Source: Lagopus muta | Taxonomy: Eukaryota > Chordata > Aves > Galliformes > Phasianidae | Direction of reading: 5' to 3' | DNA length: 64,000 bases | Assembly (NCBI RefSeq): GCF_023343835.1 | Contig: NC_064443.1 | Coordinates: 11,222,001-11,286,000, forward strand | Shown: positions 50,001 through 59,000 of the stretch, piece after piece | Numbering within the stretch: position 1 is the stretch's first letter | Layout: each line of letters starts with the position of its first letter | Notes under the pieces: generated by a model | The model's input: only the letters and a program-made list of their open reading frames with translations | What the model was told of the DNA's origin: nothing | The model's database searches: none | Program-made: the position numbers and the translations under genes

Positions 50001-53000
50001 AGCAGCACATCTATTTCAGCCCCTGAGAAATGCCACCTAATAAGAAGGGAAAAGGACTGCACCAAAAAAATCCTCTTGAGCCCGTATGGATTCGTAGGGC
50101 TCATAGAAAGTTCCATACTCTTATTTTCAGTCTCAATGTAAAGTAACACTATTCATGTATGAGATACTGGTATGAAAAAAAGCCTACACCTGCCAAACCC
50201 AAAGCTGCCAACCTTTTCATGTCACCTTAGCAGTGAAAAGAAAGGGCTCCTGTCATCCTGCGGTGCTGGTCTCCATCGTCGTCTCTGGAACCACAGATAA
50301 TGGAGATGGTTTTTAGTCCCATCTGATGTTCTGTTCTATTTCTGTTCCAGGGGGAAAATCTAGATCTGGCCATTTCCAAGGATGAAGTTATGGCCATGAT
50401 TGGGGAAGGAATCTGTGTGGTGAAGACATTAACGAGGAACCATCTGTACTGTGAGCCTCCCTCTGAGCAGCCGGCTCCACGGCACCGCACAAAGCGGGAG
50501 GGCACTGATCTGCTCCCAGAGTTCACGGTAGGGAATCAGCAAGAAGGCACGTTTGTAGTAGATGCACAAGCAGGATGTGGTGCTAGGAGCAGTGGGACAG
50601 GGAGAAGAAAGGCAGAAGCCCTCGTGGCAAGGAGCCGTTCTTGTTCTTAACTCCACCTGTAAGTGCCAAACACTGCCTGAAAATACATGGAGCAGAATTC
50701 AGAAGTTGTGCTGTGGGACGTAGCCTTACAGGAGAGCTTTAGACCACCTGTAATCATGATGGAGAAGCCATTTCTTTGCTTTTCAGTGCTGTACCGAGCT
50801 TATATCACAGCTGTGCTTTCTTTACAGGTGCAGATGGGAAACCTGAACTTCCTCCTGGGCAGAGTGCAGTACGACACAGAAAGCCAGCTCACCTTTCCGC
50901 TGGAGGCACAGATTGGTCTGGGTGTTGGTGCATCCTTCGTGGCACTGATTGTTCTGGTCATTGTCTTCATATACAGGTGAGAGGCTGTGCACTGTATGGG
51001 AGCTCCAGTTGCCCTGGAGTCCTTGGCAGCAACACGACAGCTGGTAAAGGACAGTCCCTGGGCTAAGATCACTGGGAACCATTCTGCTGCTTATTACAGG
51101 AGGAAGAGTAAACAGGCTCTGAGGGATTACAAGAAAGTTCAAATCCAGCTGGAAAATCTAGAAACAAGTGTTCGGGACAGATGCAAAAAGGAATTCACAG
51201 GTCAGTCACAGAGCTCCTGTGTTTCTGCAGATTTGGGGAAGTTTGAAGAATCACACTGAGCCCTACTGCTTTTTTGTGGCTGCATATTTGTTTGGGTAAC
51301 TCAGGACAGGCTATAGCTTACATCCTATGCCAGTGCATTGAAACGTGGCCAAATGTCTTATTTAATGTTTCTTTTTAATTCAGAGCACAGTGATCTGTAA
51401 AGACCCCTATGATTCTCCAGTTCATCCTCCAGACTCAGATGAGGAGCTAAAGGTCAGGACAGCGCACTTGGAGGGATCTGAAGGGCAGCTGGTCCAGTCT
51501 GTGTGTAGAGCAGGTTAAATTACACCCCCATACGTATCCTGAGTCTGCAAACCTTGAACTTCAGCTGCTTTCAGCTGTGAGCCCTTGTGTGGGGCATCTA
51601 CAGCTCTAGAACTGTGCAGGCAGCTCAGACTGTAATCTGCAACTAATGTGGGAAGGCAGGGAGGTGCAGGAAAGTTCTAGTACTTTGTATATAGTTAATG
51701 CCTATGACCACAGATCAGTGCCAAACTGTGGCTTCCTCTTCATAAAACAGCAAACCAGCCCCTACCTGTAAAAGCGAATAATCACCAAATTCACTTTCTG
51801 GTTCCTCATGCAGTTCTCCCAGTGCCTAGTCTAGTGATAGATGTTCTAGTAATGGGACCCTAGTGTGACTCTTCTGATAGGAAACGTGCTTCATCTTCCC
51901 AGCACTCATCCTGCTGGCTCTAATTCCTGCCTAGACTCACTCTGTACTGTCACTTGTGTGATAATGGGGATAAAATCACAGGCGTTTCCTTTCTCCCAGA
52001 CCTGATGACTGAGATGATGGACCTCACAAGTGACCTTGTGGGCACAGGCATCCCCTTCCTGGACTACAAGTCCTATGCAGAGCGCATTTTCTTTCCGGGC
52101 CACCGTGAGTCACCACTGCAAAGGGACCTGGACATCCCTGAGTGCCGTCGGCAAACTGTGGAGCAGGGCTTGGTCCAGCTCTCCAACCTGCTCAACAGCA
52201 AACTCTTCCTCACCAAGGTAACGTGCCTCTCTGTGCTGCAGCATGCTGTGGGATCGGGGTCGTGTTGCTGTTAACTGGTGGCAGGAAGCAGGCAGCGCTC
52301 AGTGAAGTTCATTCCTGTGCAGTCCCCTGTGCAGCACCCCTGCTTTCAAGAGCCAGTCGTTGTGGCTGCCTTGTTTGCAGTGGATTCACACACTGGTTTG
52401 TCTCTCCCACCAGTTCATCCACACTCTGGAAATCCAGCGCACTTTCTCCCCAAGAGACCGGGCCTATGTGGCATCACTGCTTACTGTGTCACTGCATGGG
52501 AAGCTGGAATACTTCACTGACATCCTCAAAACACTCCTGAATGACCTTGTGGAGCAGTACGTGGCCAAGAACCCAAAGCTGATGTTGCGGAGGTGAGCCA
52601 GGCAGATGTGAGATGTGGCCCCACCTGAGGGGACAGAGCTTTTCTGTCCAGATAGCAGACTTTGAAACTGCTGTGGGTAAGATAACATTATGGTACGAGC
52701 TGCAGTTGTAGAACCAATATGTGTCCAGGCAACACATGACAGAAATGATGGTACCCCTCACCCCAGCCAGCAGCTGGCAGGGAGGAAAAAAGATGAGAGA
52801 AGAAGCTGGCATTGCCCACCCCAGGTTCCTGTTCTTTTGCAGATGCTGCACGTTAGTTCTCTTCTTGAGTTCAAGTACTGGGACTGCCAAGTCTGCCAGT
52901 ATCACTTGCTGTGTAGAGGTCCCTAGACTCACAATCGTGCCATGTTTGGAAACTAAATTGAAATATCTCCTGTGTTCAGATCCCCATTAGCCTCCTGTCC

Positions 53001-56000
53001 AGTGCATCCTTCTGATCTGAACAAATTTATTTTGTTTGAGACCTGCTGGAGGCTGTCCTCTCTCCCCTCCTTGTCTGTCTCACTTCAATTCTGTCATTTG
53101 GTGCCTCCTTCAGGCTGAAAAGTGCCTCAAATAAGAACTGGGATCAAAAGGATTTAACCTGAATGGTCCCTAAAGTAATTTATTCTTTCTCCCTCTTTTT
53201 TTGATCATTTATCATTGTTTAGCATTCTCTTTTCTCAGAAGGGGTGATCTTTATCTCCAGTTCCGTCCTTGCTGTGCAGTATATTCATGTGACCAACCCC
53301 ATGCTCTCTGTCTTTTTCAGGACAGAAACAGTGGTAGAGAAGCTGTTAACCAACTGGATGTCCATCTGCCTGTATGCATTTGTGAGGGTGAGTTTTTTGT
53401 GCCTTTCTGGAGTAAAAGGGCTGAGAGATGAGAGACGGTCACAGCTTTGCTCTTCTCTCACTACTAGCTGAAATAATGCCAGAGACATCCTGTGTTTCAG
53501 AAGTTACTGGGGAAGACAGATGCATTAATGCCACTCCACATTTCAGGATGCCTTGTTAGATCGTGGCGAGAGCTCAGTGTAGCTCCTGTATCATCACAAT
53601 GTAAGGCACACTGGCCATAGGCTGCTCTGTGTGTGGGGAGGATGCCCCTGATTTAATTACTCTCCTGGGAGAGAGTGGCGAGGAGTGTCCTTCTGATTAG
53701 CAGCATGGAGACAGAGCCGTGCCTTGGTCTTACGTGTCCAGCTGGTCCTTAGCCCCTACGTGTTCCCTGTGCTTGGAGTGGGAGCTGTTGGCAGAGACTT
53801 TCTTTGCCTGCAGTGGTAGCTGCTGTATCTCCTGGTATCCTCTGATCCACTGCTCTTCTCTCTACTTGAGAATCTGTGATTCCAGGCTGTTGGGTTCTGC
53901 TGGGGGAAACAAGGTGAATTCCTGACAGGTGAAACTCCGTCCCTTCTGTGCCAGGACTCTGTAGGGGAGCCACTTTACATGCTGTTTCGAGGAATCAAGC
54001 ACCAGGTGGACAAGGGGCCTGTCGACTGGGTGACAGGGAAAGCCAAATACACCCTGAATGACAACCGCCTTCTGAGGGAGGACCTGGAGTATCGCACTCT
54101 GGTAAGCACCAAATCTTTTGTTCCCTGTGGGCCTCTGGGGTGACAAGGCTCAGAGTCTCTCCTCATCAAGACAGAAGTACGGTATCCTGCCGCTGTCTCC
54201 TGGCAGCCAGGTTTCTCCCAGCAGCATAGTGTTGTAGCTGAGTGAGAGCTCTCCTAAATGGGGCACTTTTACCCTAGCTGATAGGAGTTCCCATCTCAGT
54301 AATGTGGTGTATGAGCCACTCTCTGTGTCCGGAAATAAGGGGATAAAATCGCTGATGGCAATGGTGGAAGCCTCTCCCCAGCACAGTTAAACTGGCTTCC
54401 AGCTCTCAGAGCAAGGCCAGGAACATGGCTTTCAGTGATATGTGCCATTTTCATTTCTGAAACTTCTTCAGTGGAAGGAATAGACGTTAACTTGCTTTAA
54501 TGGCAGAAGTCAAAAGTGTAGATGTGTCAGATGTGTCTGAATAGCTGTGACCTTTTCTTTTGTTCCACAGACTTTAAATGCTTTAACACAAGCAGGAGTT
54601 GCTACAGGAGGGGCAGAGGACTCCCAGGGGATTTCTGCTAAAGTGCTAGACTGTGACACCATAACACAAGTGAAGGAGAAAATCCTAGATCAGATTTATA
54701 AAGGGATGCCGTACTGTCATCGACCAGACCCAGACACCCTGGATCTTGGTGAGCAGAACTCCTTGGTGCCAAAACTTAATGAGGACATTAAAAAGTGGTT
54801 GTTTCTGCACAGCACCCACATCTGCATGAAGTTTGTCACTCTCTGCTGAGCTTGCAGAGTTCCTGACCGGTGGCCTTGTACTTTTGCTGGACCCAGCATG
54901 GCATGTCATAGGAAAGGCTATAAATGTAAGAGGCAGGGGTGGGAAAGAAGCAACTGAAGTCCAGCCCCTTCCATTTTGTGATGCTTGGGTTCTTTCCCAG
55001 ATCTGGACCATGGCAGTGGCTTGAGAAAGAGGATATGGGGGGCAGGGGATGGACAGAGGATGTGTATGGGATGAGAAGACTTTTGAATGTAAAGATGCTG
55101 TAGTCCTAAGCCAGCTCTTGCTGCCAGTGGAGTCAGTGGTAACGTTTAAATAATGTCTGTCAGAGAGGATTTTCTCTTTTCTGTCTTCAAGTTCCACTAG
55201 TTCAGGCTGGAGTGCCGTAGACTTTCAGAGATGCCTCAGCTTAACTGTTGTTTTTTTCCTTCCATGTCCTGTGTTTTAATGGCTGTAGAGTGGAGATCAG
55301 GGCTGGCAGGTCATCTGATACTGTCTGATGAGGACGTGACATCTGTTGTTCAAGGAACTTGGAAACGCCTGAACACTCTTCAGCACTACAAGGTCAGAAC
55401 TGACTCTACTATTGCTTCATCTGCCCTTTCCTCTTTTACACACTGTTGTACCCCATTTATGACTGTGACTGTACTGTAAAAGTAGTACAGCTTTCGTTGC
55501 AGTGGCATATTCAGATGGAGTCAGTACTGTGTCCTGAACTGTAACTTCTCAACCAGCATAGTCCTCTCCCTAGCCTGCACTGGAGACCTGGACAGGTCTG
55601 GAGCTTGAGGGCAGTGCTGCTAAGTTCATTAATGTTCCAGTCCAAGTCAGTTAGGAGTTGATAATGCACTGGTCTGTGATGTAGCTTCTAGGACTGGAAA
55701 GATGATTTTTTTTACCTACTTTGCACCAATGTGTCACACTTGTTCTAAATGTGAATGATGTTGATCCCTGAGCACTGCCATTTTCTCTGTATGTCAGTTA
55801 CTCAGACTGCACAAACTAGATTCTCCCTCCATCAGGACAGACAGTGGCGATGCCCCAATATCCCTGCTCCTATTAACACTACAGTGTGTTCAGAGTTTAT
55901 TTTGCTCTACAAGCACTTGCCTGTTGTGCTGATGGGAAACATGCTGTTTGTTCTGAATGTTGACATTTGCGTGTGTACAGGTGCCTGATGGAGCAACAGT

Positions 56001-59000
56001 AGCTCTGGTGCCACGGCTGACCAAGCATATCCATAGAGAGAATCAAGATTACATCCCAGGAGAGAGTGAGTTTGATGTCTTATTCTTATAAAATAATTTT
56101 GTAGTACCTTGGTGGGACAAGAGTTGCCATAGCCCTACCTTTATGCTGCTGTAGAAGGCCGATGGGCAATTTGAACCCTTATAAGACTGTCGAGAAATTG
56201 GAATTTTGAGCAGACAAGGTGAGAACAGTACAGAAACTGTCTTTAAATAACTGCCTGTTTAGAAACACCTATGCTGGAGGATGCAGATGAAGGTGGGATA
56301 AAACTTTGGCACCTGGTAAAACCAACAGAAGAGCCAGAGCTTCCCAAGCATCGTCGTGGAAGCTTGAGAGATCGGGAGCGAGCCAAGGCAATCCCAGAGA
56401 TCTACCTGACACGTCTGCTCTCTATGAAGGTGAGAAGAGGCACAGATGGTGTTGCACTTAGGATCTTACCTTCTTTCATAGCCCCCTGAAGGACTGCAGG
56501 GACATGAGGGTATGAGGATAAGAGCCTAGCACTGCAATACCAAACTTTCATTCCTACTAATGCATTAAGTTTTGCAGAGCCTCTAGGAGAGTGAAATGTG
56601 TTTATCATCTCTGGGTCCCACAGATAAAGGTAGGTGCTTAATGCTTGGCAGTGGAGTTTTTGGTAGCATTGGCAACAGGGTTCGTAGGTCTGCTTGATTT
56701 CCACTTCATCAGTGGCCCAAAAGGTAGCATTGACCTGATTACTTCCTACAGCAAGATGATGCTAACTCCACATCAGCCATGCACAGACTCAGCTGCAATC
56801 ATAAATCAGGCATAGCACCTGTTCACATTCTCCTTTTTGCTTTATTCCAGTATCACTGTTGAAAATTGACCCAGGAACTTGTGCCTTAGTCTCTGTTCTT
56901 GAGAAAGGATCAGCTTTCCACTTTCCTGCTTGCAGAAGTGCAATTCCTCAAGGGAAAGCTGAGACACTTTGCCAGGCAGTGCCTCTGTTCTGCCCACTAA
57001 CTTTTTTTCTAGCTGCTGAGCAAACAAGCCTTTTCTCTTCATTCCTGTCTGGCTCAACACAGCAGCTCGGCAGTCCCCCTCCACTGCTCAGTCTCTACAC
57101 TGCAGTGCCAACCCGTGGTGTTGCAGGCTCTCTCTCCTGTAGTAACTCCCCAAACTGGCTGTGAGTGGGTCTGATTGCCTTCTATGTTTTGGTTGTTCAC
57201 AAACTTTAGCCTGGGGCCTCATTTCTCCACTGCTGCTTCCTGCAGTGGATGTGAGGTTGTCTCAGGATCACTGAAAGAACATTGCTGAGCAAAAAAGGGT
57301 AACCTGGCCTGGGCTCTTCACTTTCCTCTACCTGTGATGACCATGTCCTGCTTGGTTCTCCACAGGGCACTCTGCAGAAGTTTGTGGATGACTTGTTCCA
57401 GGTGATCCTCAGTACTAGCCGCCCTGTTCCTCTGGCAGTCAAATACTTCTTTGATCTGTTGGACGAGCAAGCTTTACATTATGGGATTGCAGACCCTGAG
57501 ACCATCCATATCTGGAAGACAAACAGGTATGGTCTTCCTGTGGGCCGTGACAGAGGTGTTGCTGACCTTTTTGGAGCTACCTGCTTGCAAAGAGACAGCC
57601 ACCTCTGCCTACTGAGGAGAAGCATAATGAGAGTGCAGGGCAGTAAAGCACAGTGTGAAAAGCTGGTTTTGCTGTGAGGGCTAATTTGGGGTATGAACAG
57701 CAGTATGTGCAGAATATCTTCAGCACAACAGCCACTTTCTGTACTGATAAGCTGTCATGCTTCCATCTTCCCTGCAGCCTCCCACTGCGGTTTTGGATCA
57801 ACATCATCAAGAATCCCCAGTTTGTTTTTGATGTGCAGACATCAGATAATGTAGATGCTGTGCTCCTGGTCATTGCACAGACCTTCATGGACTCCTGTAC
57901 CATTGCTGACCATAAGCTAGGGCGGGTAAGTATGGAGGTAGCAGCATATGGCTGGCACAGGCTGTGTGAGCAGTGCTGGCTCAAGAAGGCAGCAGCTCCA
58001 TGTAGTCCTCCGAGAACAGCCTGCCAGGCCTGCACCTTGCTCTCATGTGCCACTAGAGCACTGGAGAGTAGCTCAGTGCAGACACCTGTGTTGAGGAGGA
58101 AAGAGTTTTGTTTAGAGCACAAGTTATCCTGGGGTGCTCTGTATTTGCAGCTTGCATCTGCTCAGGGTACAGAGCATGCGTGCTGTGCAGCAGACAGTGT
58201 GTGTCACACAATGCATCTTGAGAGTCAGGCTGGCCATTGGAAAATACTTATTTGCCACCACTGTTCTCCCTGTGCCAAGAGTAGAAAGGGCCACCAGAGA
58301 TGAGCTGGATCTCTGGAGGATTTCAGATTTAGTCTGTGTGAAGCCTTGACCAATGTGATACCATGCTGGTCCACAGTACGGTAGAAGGCAGGCTGGAGAT
58401 CCCCGAGGTCCTTTCACCTTCATGGTTCCTCAGTCTGTGTTACCAGAAGGGAGGCCAGTATTTGAAGTGCCTCTGCACGAAGGGCCAATGTTCCAGATCC
58501 CGGACAAATGACAGACAGCAGAATGGTGTCACCTGCTCAGGTTTGTGCACTGCGTGGCGTAGGAGCTATTTGTAACCAGTTCTTGTTTTGGATGTTCAAG
58601 GACTCTCCGATCAATAAGCTGCTCTATGCCCGGGACATTCCTCGCTACAAGCAGATGGTGGAAAGGTGAGCAGTGGGTGTGGGGAGTATAGTTTAAGAAG
58701 GATGCTAGGAGGAACGTGATGGTAATTGCCTCTGTACCACCGTGCAGGTATTATGCAGACATTCGCCAGACCATCTCTGCCAGTGACCAGGAGATGAACT
58801 CTGCCCTGGCTGAGCTGTCGCGGGTAAATAAACGTGTTTGTTTCAGAAATCATGCTAGCCATTCGTCTGTGCATCTCATAGGAAGTAGGTAATGCAAAGA
58901 TGAGATATTCCAGCTGTGTGCTGTTCTACTCAGAACTACTAGTTGTTCCCAGTGGTTGCTTTGCTTCGTGGTACCACTGGGGAGAGAACACCATAGGCTT

